This document shows, in pieces, positions 45,013 to 57,044 of a DNA stretch of 64,000 nt. Positions within the stretch are counted from its first letter, which is position 1. Each line of letters starts with the position of its first letter. The stretch comes from Diplocarpon mali. Taxonomy: Eukaryota > Ascomycota > Leotiomycetes > Helotiales > Drepanopezizaceae. The stretch is taken from contig JAENRP010000002.1 in assembly GCA_024741835.1 (NCBI GenBank), positions 310,001-374,000 of the forward strand. Reading direction: 5' to 3'. The notes beneath the pieces were generated by a model. It did no database searches. It was not told the origin of the DNA and was given only the letters and a program-made list of their open reading frames with translations. A program made the position numbers and the translations under genes.

Positions 45013-48000
45013 GATGTTCTTTCTATGTTTCCCTACTCGGCATGCTCTCCGGACTCACAAGACCAGGGTCGATGCAGCCAACGTCCAAAGCAGCCAGTGC
45101 CTTGCAGCCGCCCGATTCCCAACGGCACGCTGAATCGAGGCTGCAACCGGTCTGCTGCAACGCCGGCGAGAGGCGGTGGTACGGCTCTTGCTCTTGCTTG
45201 AGCTTATTCCTGAGCTTTCGAGGTTGGAGCGTGTGAGAAGAGAGAGCGGCAGCGGGCAACCTGGTAGATAGCAGGCTCATCGGCGGGGTAGATCTGCGCT
45301 GAGATTCGTTTCGAGAGGCTGCGCAGTGCAGGCAGGGCAAGGAGGGCACGGCACGGCGAGATAATACTGCTCGCAACTGATGCAATGCACGCCTAGCCTT
45401 TGGGGGGGGGGGAGAAGTCCAGTGCGGTGCAGCACGGCGTTTACGGGAACTCCGTCTCCTGGATCGAGGCGTTCCGAGCCAGGCGAGCGAGACAAGACGA
45501 GACGAGACGAGATGAGTATGAATTCGAGTTTCCTTTCCCCACGCTGCAATCGAGGCAGCGGGGAGGAACAGCAGTGACCGAACTCAGCTATCGACCTGTC
45601 CCTGCTCTGGTCTGGAGAGCGAGTTCTGAGATACCAGGGAGAAAATAAGACTCGGTTTGATATGATAATATAGTGTGGTGTGTTATGGGATGGGATGCTG
45701 GTCGGCGGTCGTGGCTGTCGGGATGGCGATGGGGGTAGCTGAGCTTCTTATTGTACTCTGCGAGCTCTTGTCCGCTGTCTCTGCCTGCCTTGCCTCTGCC
45801 TCTGCTGCTGCCTCTGCCTCTGCCCGCGCGCCGGTTCAAGGTATGTCTCTCTCTCTCTCTGCCACGCCTTGCCAGATGCTGTGTGCGCCGTGCATGCGAA
45901 CTCCCGTCAATCGCGCGCTGCGGGGCGGGGGTTTGAGTTTGAGTTTGGATTTGAGTTTTAGTGCTGTTCGGTAGTTAGGTTGACTTGCTGTCGCTGCTAG
46001 CGACAGCATGAAGGTGGCGATGGCGGGGTCGAGTGATGGGGCCAGGGGGCCAGGGGCCAGGGACCGCTGTACTCTGGATAGTGAGGCGTTGTGTGGTAGG
46101 GACTCGTTACCTAGGTATTTCTATACCTGGGGATTGATAGATGAGTGGAGGCTGGAAGCTGGAGCGTGAGGATGGGAGTTGACGGCGAGAGCAGGGTGTT
46201 GGAGAACAAACGGGGGCAGTGAGGTGAAGTTGTGTTGGGTTCTCCGACTATGTATATCTCACTCGCCCCTCGGTGCATAATTATTATACACAGTCCGGAC
46301 GCCGGCTCGGAGGGTCGTCTCGGGTATTTCGGCGCTGTGATTAGGTAGCGTGCTTTTCTAATTAGAAAAGGAATTCTATTCTCGGTCGTAAACCTTGAGT
46401 GAAAAGGGTAACATCTTACAGGTAATCATCTTTGTAACAAGTCTAAATCGACACATATTGGATTTATATGTAGACTATTCTAGCTTAGATAACTAACCCA
46501 ACGGCCTCTAGTGGACTGCTATTAGTTGATGAATACAAATCATATATTTCTCAACCATATTGAGAATTAGCCTTCCTGAAAGCACTCATTTGGGTAAGCT
46601 GTAGGCTCCTAGCCTTGCTGATACTATGATAAGTTTGCACATTAGAGTCGATGTCACTTTATGAATTTTATTAATGCCAGAGCTCTTCCCATGAAGCTCT
46701 CGCTTAGCAGGTGATAGTTAGTAGTGGGCTAACAATACGATTCCAAAGTACACTCGCGGTCGTGGTCGGAACAAAAAGTAGATGGCGTGTTTCTTGTCGC
46801 AATTCTCCCTCTTTTGCCTTCTTCCGAGTGGGGTAACTCGAAGCCAGGGCGATCGCGAATGTGGACTGCCTACTGAGAACAGGAGCAAGCGGAGCGTATC
46901 AAACGCTGCATGAGTTCAGTAGAATGCTCTAAGCCTGATGAGCCGATTAAAGTAGGGTAACTGTGTTATTCTTATGGTGATTTCAAATATAGTAGACCAG
47001 GTATCAAACGGGTATCTAGCTATTCAGCATTTAGTTTCTATACATAGTCTCTCGTTCCCCGGCAGTGGAGTAACTTTCCAGGCCTTTTTTTGATGTACAG
47101 TACTCGAAATACATTAAAGCCCCGGGGGTAGAGAAGTCTCGCGATGAACTAAATGAAGCTGATGATGACACCATATGGTACGGTGCGAGATCAATCAATC
47201 AAACATAGTATGTTATCGGTAAACAGTTAGCATCTCCTCTAGACAAGATCAGGAAACTGTCTCGTCACCTCACCGTACGATATCCAATCACATTGAAAGC
47301 ACCGAAAAGAGGATTTGAGCACATTTCAGCAGATCAAGTGCCCCTAGTAGATCGTGTAAATCGACAAAGTAACTAGGTAGCTGGAGACCCTTGAAGAGGT
47401 ACAGCATCTCCTATACCCTGTTAATAGCAAGGGGGAGACGTGGGTAGCTTAGCTCCGAAGAGTAATAACGCGCTTCATACCTGTCCATATCGGAATCTAT
47501 ATAGAACCTAATGCAGTTAAGCGTGCTACTGCTCCGTTATACTCCCTGCGAACAGGATACAGAAGAAGCCGCACCTCTGTGCGGAGTTTAAAAGCCCTGG
47601 CCTAGCGCTCTGTCAAGGTGGTGCTGGCCCGGAGTACGAGCAGAGAAAGGCTAGAACAGGACGAAGAGCTACAGAGTTCGATTCGAATTAGATTCATGCA
47701 AAGGTCAAATATGCTTCGAGAAATCTCAAGCCTCCAGCATCTCCGGAAGCCGTTCCGAGGATTACTGTAAACAATTGCACTTTCAGTCAAAACGCTACGG
47801 GCCTCTCTTGTCATCCTCGACAAATCTCCCGAGGGTTAGTTTTGGCGAAGTACGGGTATTCGCTTTCGTATTAATTTCTAGTTGAGGGAGAGAAAACATA
47901 AATATAACCTAGGTGGGGGGATGCACGGCTACAGCGATCAAAATCCGAGTCAAATAGCCTGCGACGCAGGTTGAGGCGCAAAGTCGTGCTTACGTCGTGA

Positions 48001-51000
48001 AGCAGGAATGGTGACTGAATCCTTGACGGTCTGGAGATCCGCACGTCGTCGCTCGCCTCTCGACCGCAGTGTCTCAGCCATCGCGGAATCTGCTGTCCAG
48101 TGTGCTGTGGATGGACGGACCTCGTCCTCCAGCCGCGGCCGCACGTATGTTGCTATCTCGCCTATTTATATATATCAGAGAGCGAAGTAACTGGACGCGA
48201 TATGATCGAACGGACGGGACATGCGAGACGGGAATAACGGCTGGCCAGACCCAGGTCGGGCAGATCATGTTATCGGTACCTTGAACTCTGCGAGAAGATA
48301 GCAGCTAGCCAAGCACGTCCGTCCCCGTCGAGGGAAAGGCGACTCGCGGCTCTACCATGTAAACAAGCAATCCGCGCCAGGGTCTGGTTGATCTCTTCTC
48401 CCTGGTGGCTCGATGGGATGACCGACCCGATAGCAGCATCATGATTCTCGTCAACACTATCATGACTATCACTTTTTTATCACCATCCCCGTCCCCCATC
48501 GCCAGCATCGCGGCGTCCCTAGCACAGCATCGCATCGCATCGCAGAAGAGAACCCACGTCACGCGACGGCTGATCCCCCGCCCTGGGTGACGCGGGTACC
48601 GAAACAAAACAACATTATACACGTACTCGTAACTCGTCACAATCTCCATGCCATACCTACTCCTAGCGTACCCAGCGTTTATCTCGTACCAACCCTCACA
48701 TCAATCACTCCACATGACATCATCAAACAACGACACCGCCGCCTGCTCTCCGCGGATAAGATGATTCGAAGAATTCCCGTCGTCAAGAGCGCGTAACTCG
48801 TTCTTGTCCAGCAGCATACGGTGGTGTTCCCGCTAAGCAGGCCTGCACCACACTCGTGCGAATCGATTGTGTGGCTGAGACGTGACTCGTTGCCAGTGGA
48901 TTGATGGCCAAACGACCCGTGTATGCGAGAGGTTCGGATGTAAAGTCCTATCATGATAAGGCAAGGTAGGTAAGAGACCTTACACTCTGTACCTCTCTGT
49001 CTGATGTAAGTGACCGAGCCTTGCCACCCGATTCTTGGTAGTGTTTCTCCACTAGCAATCTCAATAGCCTATCCCACGTATTTTCTCTACATCCTCCCTA
49101 GCCAGCCGACCAGCTCAGGGGGGAGACAACAATGCAGTAGTAGGAGAGTTGTTCTCTCGCAGCTCTTGCTTCTGCGCCTCTGATCGCCTCTCCAGCAGGT
49201 GGGAAAAGTGGATTCTCGAGAAGGCAAGTCTGAAGGGGAAACTGGCGAGTTTTTCTGTTTTGAACATGGGGAGAGAAACTTGGACCTCGGAGGTCCTCCC
49301 GTACGATTGTGAATAGATGAGAGGAAGAGAGATAGGACGACAAGGGGGAGAGGGCCCAGTAAAAACAGCTTGCTCCGTCGCAGAATCATGGACCGCCATC
49401 CAGCCATCACAGCTTTCCAGCCGGTAAAGCGAAACCTCCGAGCATCTGCTACGATGCTGGACTACATGACCCGATTGCCACGAATAATCCTTCCTATTCG
49501 CCGCCTCCCGCTGCCGCATCCCCTCCCGTCCTAAGAAGCTTGTCTTTCGCATCAGGGAGCTGCTTTTGGCTAGGAGGAGTGGGTAGGATGAGGAAAATTC
49601 AATCGCAAAGATCCGATGTAGAGTTGCAGGTGCAGACGTCGAGAGGACGAGGGGGGGAAAAGTGGAAATGGCCGAGCCCTCGTCTCTCCGCCTTAGCGGC
49701 CCCAAAAATCAAATTAAATGCAGGCGAATTTCAATCCATGTGCCTGTCCGGGGGCAGATGAGGATTTAGCAATCATCCTCGTCGGACGGCGCTTACATCC
49801 GCGAATGTGTGGACCGCAGCTGCATTGTAGACTGGAAAGAAAGGGAGGCAACGGGAGACGAGAGCAAAAGCAGCTGTGAGACGAAGTACCAAGACAGGGC
49901 AGCACTGCGATGGGAGATCCTACCGTGGTGCGATGTGACGACTGCGAGGCTGTAGCCAGGGGAGAATTGGCAGAGAGAGATGATTGTTAAGTGCGGAGGC
50001 GAGTTTTAGATTAGAAGCCTTGAGAGTGTTTGCGCAGGTTTTCTCTAGAGTCTGCCTTGGAAAGGCTTTTCCTATATCTCACTTCATAAATACTAGCTCT
50101 TACTCACCCCTCACTCTATGCAAGCGTGTAGCGGGGCTTCGGAAGGAGGAAGAGGAGGCTATTTACCTGACTTACTGGTAAATAAGCGAAGTACTAGTTT
50201 CGTCAATTACCTAGGTAGGTAATTATAGCCTTAATTCCCTGGTCGTAGTTTTTTCTCGGATAATATAAAGTCAATTCAATTCAACTGCTACTGTACGTCC
50301 ACTTTTAAGCAGGGACCGAATGATAGCTTTGCTGCTAACGGAAATTTACAGAGCAACTCAGGAGAGCAACCCTTGCCACTCTACTCTACTCATCACATGA
50401 CTGTTCTTATGGCTTTGGAGAAAAGCAGGTTGGTAGAGTAAGTCATACTTGGCTAATAGAGACGTTCCAGGAGGGGACGACACCCAACTTGCTGAGCTGG
50501 AATAGTTTGAACGAATGGACTCGTTGCTAAAATCCCCCCCTAGCGATGGTCAAGAGATAATTTCCTAGGGTTAGGGTTAGGGTTAACTAGAGCGCTGGAA
50601 TCCTCCGAGTCCGCGTGCGGACGAGAACTATGCACGTAGGGGTGAGCAAGATTTAGCATTTACCAAGTGAGATAGCGGAAACCCCACTCCGGAATTGTGC
50701 AGCGCCAAACGCGGCTTCATGCGCGGGTACGTCGGCTGGAGGAAAATCCACAGGAGAAAACCGCCCGAGTCTGACGTGATGTAGGACGAGTCGCTTTCCA
50801 AGTCTTTCGGGCTCAAACGCTCTTTTTGAGTTTTTCCATGAGTCGATCGTGGCGCGGGATATGAAGGAGCTCAAGAGGTCTCGGCAGCTTGAAATAGGAT
50901 GGCTAAGAATACGTGTATGGTATCATAGCATCGGAGACATGTCTGTACTATCTCTTTTTTATAATCTAATTGGCTATCTTCGAGGAGCGTCTCACAACGA

Positions 51001-53226
51001 GTCAAGTGCGTCTCACAGTCGATAAGAAGCGAGTGCATACGAGCAACGAGCAGAGACCTGCAGATGAATCGGAGAAATCTGCCTAGATTCTACATTGGTG
51101 TATGGATGTATACTGCCTACAGCGGAAGACTGTGTCTTGGGTAGGGAATGACTATTTCGACCAGTGTAAGTGCCTTGCCATTGATCAGACAGGCTCATTT
51201 CCAAGTCCTTTCTTATCAATCCAACTCCAGACATTGTGTGTTGCAGAATCTCCCAAAGGCCTTGAATTGAAAGAAGTCTGTTATATTCGATAATCCGCCC
51301 CAGACCAAATTTAGACTGGAAATCAAACCTTCATCCTCTGATACAGAAAACAACAGTTCATTCCTCGCTCACAGTAATAGTAGCCGACTGAGAGGGCAGA
51401 CGCATATCTTTGGATTGCTCGTGTCCTCCTCTCTTGCTTGACGATGTAGTTGCGATGCGTTTCCTCGAAGTCTGGATTTATGCTCGAGAGATGGCACCCT
51501 GTTATACTTGCGCTTCCAGGACTGGCTCTACGGTTTCCGTCACAAGAGACGCGTGAATACCTCAGAGATGGGTAGGAGCTTGGCTGACATGCTGTTTCTC
51601 TTTGCTGCCAAATGGCAGTTTACATCTCAGTTTTAAATTTGGATCTTGGGAATCCTTTTTTCCCCCTACATTTATCCCCCCCCCCCCGCACCGCGATGCA
51701 TGATATAACACGGTGCGCAGGGCTCGCGCTCGTGAATCCAACTCCGGGCCCTACCCTTGCCTTCGTCAGCATTACAAAGTTATCAGTAATGGTCTGCGTG
51801 GTCTCTGCAAGCCGTTGGTAGTGTGTAGAGTGTGGTAGGATTTGAGACGTCGAGTGTGTTCTACTTGAGGTGCTACTTCAAGGGTGCCCTCTCTGCTACC
51901 CCTTCTCCTCGCATGATACGTACACCTCCCAAGCACATGTTCTCTCTCCCTCTGTTTCCCCTCCCATTTTATCTCTCCGTGACATTTGCTCCGGTCCCTT
52001 GGTTCCATTTAGCATCTCCCATCTCCGGCAAAAGCACAACCTGGTATATACTCCCTCATAACGCCTTTTGGCCCAGGAGCCGGGACGAGCTAGGTGCAAT
52101 CATTTCTTGCCTTTTACCCGAGATGACCGTGGTCCTTTCGCCCGCTGTACTCCGGGACTATCTTTGGACAATACATTCTGCACTCTGCAATAGCAGATGT
52201 GCAATGTTTTTCATCGCCTTTTAATTTTCTCCTCTGGGTGAGGTGTGCTGCTGCGCTCTTTTCCTGGGAGAAGAGGATGGGCAATTGTTTTGTTACCTTA
52301 ATCTTGTTTGTTTTCAAAAGAACCGAGGTTGCCGTGGTGAAGCGAGTGCTCCTCTTACCGATCAATGTAATTCTGGCCTTTTTTTCGGTCGTACCGCCGT
52401 GCCAGTGCCTGAATATGTTTGATATCTGTTGTACCAACGCTTCGATCAAGCAAGCCTCATAAGGGCTCGCCTCGACCTGGCTATCCTTCCCAGGTCAGAC
52501 GAGAAGGCTTTAAAGTTCGCGATGATTGTGATGATGATTGCGTTCATTGATACTGGAAAGACTCAACTAGGAATCCTTCGGGCCTCTTCCTATTTTCTGA
52601 ACTGCAATCTGCTCACACGTTGGATGAATTGTGCAGATAGAAAAGCTTATCATGTTCTGCAAGTGCTGGAATTCATCTTTCAAAAACCCCCGTGGGTAGC
52701 GCGGCGTCAAGTGCTGTCGTCTCATGGTCAGGTATTCCTGTTTTCTTCTCGTCCCACCTTCAAGCTAGTTGTGAGTATCGTTGAGAATATTCCTGGTATT
52801 CCGTGAATAGCTTGATACTCCAGCTGATGATGCGCCTGCGCAGCCTTTTTTTCCCTGTTAAGAATTGAAACATCTCGAGACCATGGTTCGTAAGAGTATA
52901 TGCAGCTGGCTGATCTGGGACACCGGGTCCGTCCAGGACGCTGCGCCTCGAACTTGCAGCCCGCGAGCTTCTCAGTCCAACGAGCTCATCTAGCAGACTC
53001 GTTACACAGCAGCTGAGTCGTCAACACAGTATCGCAGTGCGGAGCGACGTTAAACTACTCTCCAAAAGTCAAGGACACAAGCATCAGTCTATTACATCTC
53101 ACATTGGCCGTATCCTGTCTGACGGGTACTGAAAGCCAGCATACGAATTCCGACCAGGAAACGCCAGGTATGTACTAGATCGCCAAACACTGCATCTTTC
53201 TCCCGGGTTGTGTTCACACTCGTAGC
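45013..53226. other. 8.2-kb gene desert
   Basis: No gene could be supported on either strand. The left part (to about 46260) is GC-rich with CTCTGCC/GACGA simple repeats; the rest is AT-richer with frequent stops and no transposase motif or paired terminal repeats found. It contains an 18-bp palindrome (46353-46370) and a telomere-like repeat (50566-50585). The right end, with a CACTCG-rich segment before 53227, should hold the HET gene promoter. Confidence 0.5.
50566..50585 (+). repeat. Interstitial telomere-like repeat (TTAGGG)3
   Basis: TAGGGTTAGGGTTAGGGTTA, three uninterrupted copies of the standard filamentous-fungal telomere unit, embedded in unique sequence inside the gene desert. Confidence 0.9.
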
Positions 53227-55203
53227 ATGCGAACACGAGCCAAGACGTACAAGCACAAACCCCTTCAAAAAACCACCCACATACGGGTCTTGGTCCTCCA
53301 AGCCGAGCTGGATAGTCAACCCGCGCTACAATGTTCACTCGAGCACATGGAGATTTCGGATGCGAGCTTCACGGCTCTGTCCTACGCCTGGGGCAACCAA
53401 GCATTGGCATTTGAGATGGAAGTCATCAGCCCCGACGGTATCAGCGAGGGCTACATCCCACTCACCACGTCTCTGAACAACGCCATCAGGGACCTGCAGG
53501 CCTGCACAGACATACAGTCCAAGAGGTTCTGGATCGACCAGATCTGCATCAACCAGCAAGACGAAAAGGAGAAGGGTGCCCAGGTGGCGATGATGGGCAG
53601 CATCTACACCCGCGCACGCCAGGTCATCACCCACCTCGGGCCAGCAGAGGCGGACGATGGAGAAGCGATCGCTTTGATCGAGGAGGTTTACAGACGTGCC
53701 GACTTGCATGCTGGGGGTCTTGATAGGCTTCCCTACGTGACCGAGACGATGCTGACGATGCTGCGGGACAAAGCCGTACACCTCGACCCTCACACTCTCG
53801 CACTGCCCGGTCTGCACGATATCCTCTATGGGCCTTGGACGGAGCGGCTGTGGATGGTCCCTGAGGCCATCCTGAACCAGAACACCTCCGTGCTCAGAGG
53901 CAAGACGGCTCTCCCTTGGATGGTCGTCGTAACCGTCGCCTGTCTCTTGAGCTACAGCCTCCGCGACTCGGTCATGCCAGGGGAATGGGACGTCGGGCTC
54001 CGGGTGGGAGTATTGAGAGGGGCGCGCTTGCAAGCGACGCGGGAGAGACTGGAGGGCTCAGAGGGGGATATGAGATCGCTCTTTGGGCTGATGGGACTGC
54101 TGCAGACCAGTCGGTGTTTCGATCCGCGCGACAGGGTTTTTGCTCTGCTGGGAATCGCCAGTGATGCGCAGCAGCTAGGGATCAAGCCCGACTACTCCAA
54201 GCCCGTCGAGAGAGTCTTCACCGAACTGGCGGTGGCGCATCTCAAGGTACATCGGCACCTGGATTTCCTGTCCTTCTGCATGCGAGAGCCTCGTGCCTCC
54301 AGACATCGCCGGCCGCCCTCGTGGACGCCGCTGCTGGACTTTGCACCGCGCAAAGAATGGAGCATGCTGAGACCGCAGGAGGCTTCGGCCGGCAGGCCGG
54401 CTCGATACAGCTTCGAAGCGGACGAGACGGTGCTCGTCTTGCGAGGACTCTTCCTGGACGAAGCCGCACGACGCGTCGACATGAACGACTGGTCCCTGGC
54501 AGCCATGCTGCGCGAAGCTGGCCGGCCTTCCGACGCGGAGGCCTCCAACCTGGCCAGTTTCTGCGAAGCTGTGCAGACCGTCCGCCGGGAGCTGGGCGAC
54601 AGCCCCGAGACCGACGCGGCGCTCGCCTGCGTCTTCTTCCAGAACTCTCGCTGGAGCAGGCCGTCGCTGGGCGCCGGCACCTTCTTCCGACACTGCGCTG
54701 CGAGGATCGCGCGGGACAACCAACGCGCAGGCGGCACAGCATCGGAGGCCGACGCTGGTCGGGCGCCAGGAGACCAAGCGGATCTGCCGGGGATCCTCGC
54801 TGCAGAACTCCAATCTCTGGACGCTGGGATGACTCGCGAGCGGGTCGAGGAGTTGCTCAGGGAGGCCCGGTATCTGGGCAGCAGACGAAGCCTCTGCATC
54901 ACTCGAGCGCGACGCCTCTGCCTCGCGCTCGAATCGACAGAGCCTGGAGATCAGCTCGTACTTCTGCTCGGAGGCGGCCATGCCTATTCCCTCCGTCCCC
55001 GCGGAGATGCGTACCAGCTCGTAGGGGACGTCTTCTACCCGGGCTTCATGAATGGCGAGGCTTTTGCTGAGCTCAGCTGGCCAGAGAAGGTCATGAGTGG
55101 GACCGCCTTCTCCGACCCAGGCTGGGAAGAGAAGCTCATGAACCACGAAGCATTTGCTGAGCCTGACTGGGAACAAAACCTTGTGGATGTCCGGCTCGTC
55201 TGA
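53227..55203 (+). CDS. HET-domain (heterokaryon incompatibility) protein
   Basis: Intronless, 658 residues. The N-terminal HET domain shows all three conserved blocks: FTALSYAWGN (48-57), RFWIDQICINQQDEKEKGAQVAMMGSIY split across about 100-127 with ARQVITHLG, and CFDPRDRVFALLGIA (about 299-313). HET domains are TIR-related and trigger cell death after fusion of genetically different hyphae; many copies have other or no known roles. The remainder is unassigned, ending with three 15-residue tandem repeats (609-653; NGEAFAELSWPEKVM, SGTAFSDPGWEEKLM, NHEAFAEPDWEQNLV) and DVRLV. No STAND NTPase, WD40 or ankyrin region is present, so it is a stand-alone HET protein of the het-6 type. It lies at the edge of an 8-kb desert, a typical place for such polymorphic genes. 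Confidence 0.93.
   Translation: MRTRAKTYKHKPLQKTTHIRVLVLQAELDSQPALQCSLEHMEISDASFTALSYAWGNQALAFEMEVISPDGISEGYIPLTTSLNNAIRDLQACTDIQSKRFWIDQICINQQDEKEKGAQVAMMGSIYTRARQVITHLGPAEADDGEAIALIEEVYRRADLHAGGLDRLPYVTETMLTMLRDKAVHLDPHTLALPGLHDILYGPWTERLWMVPEAILNQNTSVLRGKTALPWMVVVTVACLLSYSLRDSVMPGEWDVGLRVGVLRGARLQATRERLEGSEGDMRSLFGLMGLLQTSRCFDPRDRVFALLGIASDAQQLGIKPDYSKPVERVFTELAVAHLKVHRHLDFLSFCMREPRASRHRRPPSWTPLLDFAPRKEWSMLRPQEASAGRPARYSFEADETVLVLRGLFLDEAARRVDMNDWSLAAMLREAGRPSDAEASNLASFCEAVQTVRRELGDSPETDAALACVFFQNSRWSRPSLGAGTFFRHCAARIARDNQRAGGTASEADAGRAPGDQADLPGILAAELQSLDAGMTRERVEELLREARYLGSRRSLCITRARRLCLALESTEPGDQLVLLLGGGHAYSLRPRGDAYQLVGDVFYPGFMNGEAFAELSWPEKVMSGTAFSDPGWEEKLMNHEAFAEPDWEQNLVDVRLV
55051..55185 (+). 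repeat. 45-bp in-frame minisatellite, 3 copies, in HET gene
   Basis: Three adjacent 45-bp units encode 15-residue repeats sharing EAFAE/TAFSD, a Trp and a Glu-rich end. The copies differ at both silent and replacement sites, so the duplication is not brand new. Confidence 0.88.
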
Positions 55204-55259
55204 GGCATTATGTCAAGCTACAGATACATCCAGTTCCTCGCTACATAGTCGCACCACCT

Positions 55260-57044
55260 TTACGCTCTTCCCATGGCTTTCTCGACCTCCTTCAAAACAG
55301 CCAAGCACTTCTCATCCTCCCACCGCCTCGTCACAATCTGTAAACCAACCGGGGCGTCCACGTATCGCTCCCTTTTGTACAACTCCCAGTTGAACCGGTC
55401 CTGGTCATTCCGTGGGACGTAACTTGTCTCCTCGACATCGATTTCCTGGTTGACGGATGTAAAGGGGAAAACAACGCCGGGGTACTCGAGCATGTTCCAT
55501 TGCGAGGTGTATGACCAGTATTTGGCATTCCCGTGAGGGGGAGCAGCGCCGGGGCCGGCGGGGCAGAGGATTGCGTCGACGGGGTGGGAATCGGCTGATC
55601 CGGTCGAGAGCCAGAGGGAGTTGTATCTGTTGCGGTAGTTGTTGCGTCTCACTTTGAGCTGTTTCCATTGTATCAGCCCATCCATCATAGGGAGAGAATA
55701 TTGGAAAGCAGTGTTTTGGGGGGGGGGTTCGCCTACATCCCAAACATCCTCCACAGTTCGATATCTCACATTCTCATTTCCCTTGATCAACCACTCCGTC
55801 AGCGGCAACAATTTCTCCCCGCCACTCGCGATCAGGTTCTCAACCGTGCGTCCTCCGTCCTCGTAATACAGCGCTTGCGTCAAGTTCCAACACTCGTCGT
55901 GACCTTCCGGTTTCCAGTCCACCACTTCCATACCCGCGGCCTCGAGCTTTCCCTTCACTTCGTTTAAAGCGCGAGTGATGGGCGGATGAGGCCGCACAAC
56001 GCCATCGTCCCACATGATGGCAATCTTCAGCTTCTGTGGAAGATTCACTGTGCGCCACGGCAGTGGGACGAGAGAGGTTTCCCGCACCCAAGGCTCGTAG
56101 GAGAAGTAGGTTGACATGATCAGCTCAATACCCGATCGAGAGGTGGATAGCGGGCCTTCGGTAGAGAAGATCCCCTCTTGGCCTGTCACTGCTGAGTGCG
56201 AGCCCATTTTCCCCATCCGACCGGGAGTTGGCTTGAAGCCGTAGACACCGGTGTTTGCTGCTGGGCAGCGGACTGAGCCGCCGATGTCCCCTCCCATGCC
56301 CTGTCAAGATGAGGACGTATTCTCAGAGAGTCTCTTGCGAATAGCTTACCAATATACTACCACGACATGCAACGATGGCACTCTCGCCCCCAGAGCTGCC
56401 CCCGGAGGTCAGGTCCGTGTTCCACGGGTTCGTTGTCGTGCCATAGATGTTAGTGCTAGTCTCCAAATGCATAATGGCCTGTGGCTGAGTCGTTCTTGCG
56501 TAGAATACGCAGCCGGCTTCGTACAGAGTGTCGTTCACACTAACATGTCCGGTCTTGGGTTCTTGGATCCATGCAACGTAGCTCCCGTTCGTCTCACAAT
56601 CTTGCATTCCATGGTGCTCTTTGATCGAAATCGGAAGCCCGTGCAAGGGGCCGATGGGGGAGGGGAGACTATCCAGGTATTTGGCTCGTGCAATCGCCCT
56701 GGCGGGGAGAAGCTCGGTGATACAGTTTGTCTGGGATGAATGTCAACAGCCCGTGACTCGAGATAGCATCCGAGGTGGCATACCAATTTCTGCGCCAACG
56801 CCGCTCTCCTCAAGAATGCCCTCGTGACCGTCTCGCTCGAATACACCTTTTCCCTGATAGCCTGCAGCAACTCTGGCGGATCGTAAGAGGTGATCTTGAT
56901 CTCCTCATCTGTGAGCATCTCCTCGAAAAGGCCCATCACATTCTTGGGGAGTGGATGAGGGAGACCCGTCAGCGGGGGCGTGACCTCGGCGATGGAGTCG
57001 TCCCGCACTTTGCGTGCCTTGGCAATCAGAGATGCTGCGTCCAT
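55260..57044 (-). CDS. Amidase-signature family hydrolase (acetamidase-like)
   Basis: Hydrolyses amides to acid and ammonia. Exons (minus) 57044-56784, 56730-56350, 56300-55737, 55658-55260; 534 residues. The Ser-cisSer-Lys triad is visible: Lys in GLPISIKEHHG (K124), cis-Ser in TSGGSSGGES (199/200) and nucleophile Ser in GDIGGSVRCPA (S223). The third intron (55736-55659, 78 nt, GTAGGC...AAACAG) is in frame and open, so it could be read through as 26 extra residues; I call it an intron because the family runs straight from the VEDVWD helix into an LKVRRNNYRNRY-like helix. It contains a run of nine or more C/G. No transporter or regulator next to it; it is convergent with the HET gene and only 57 bp from it. 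Confidence 0.92.

Noticed and set aside
49087..49705. 196-codon minus-strand frame in the desert
   Set aside because: No recognisable domain, overlapped by other frames, Ser/Arg-rich composition.
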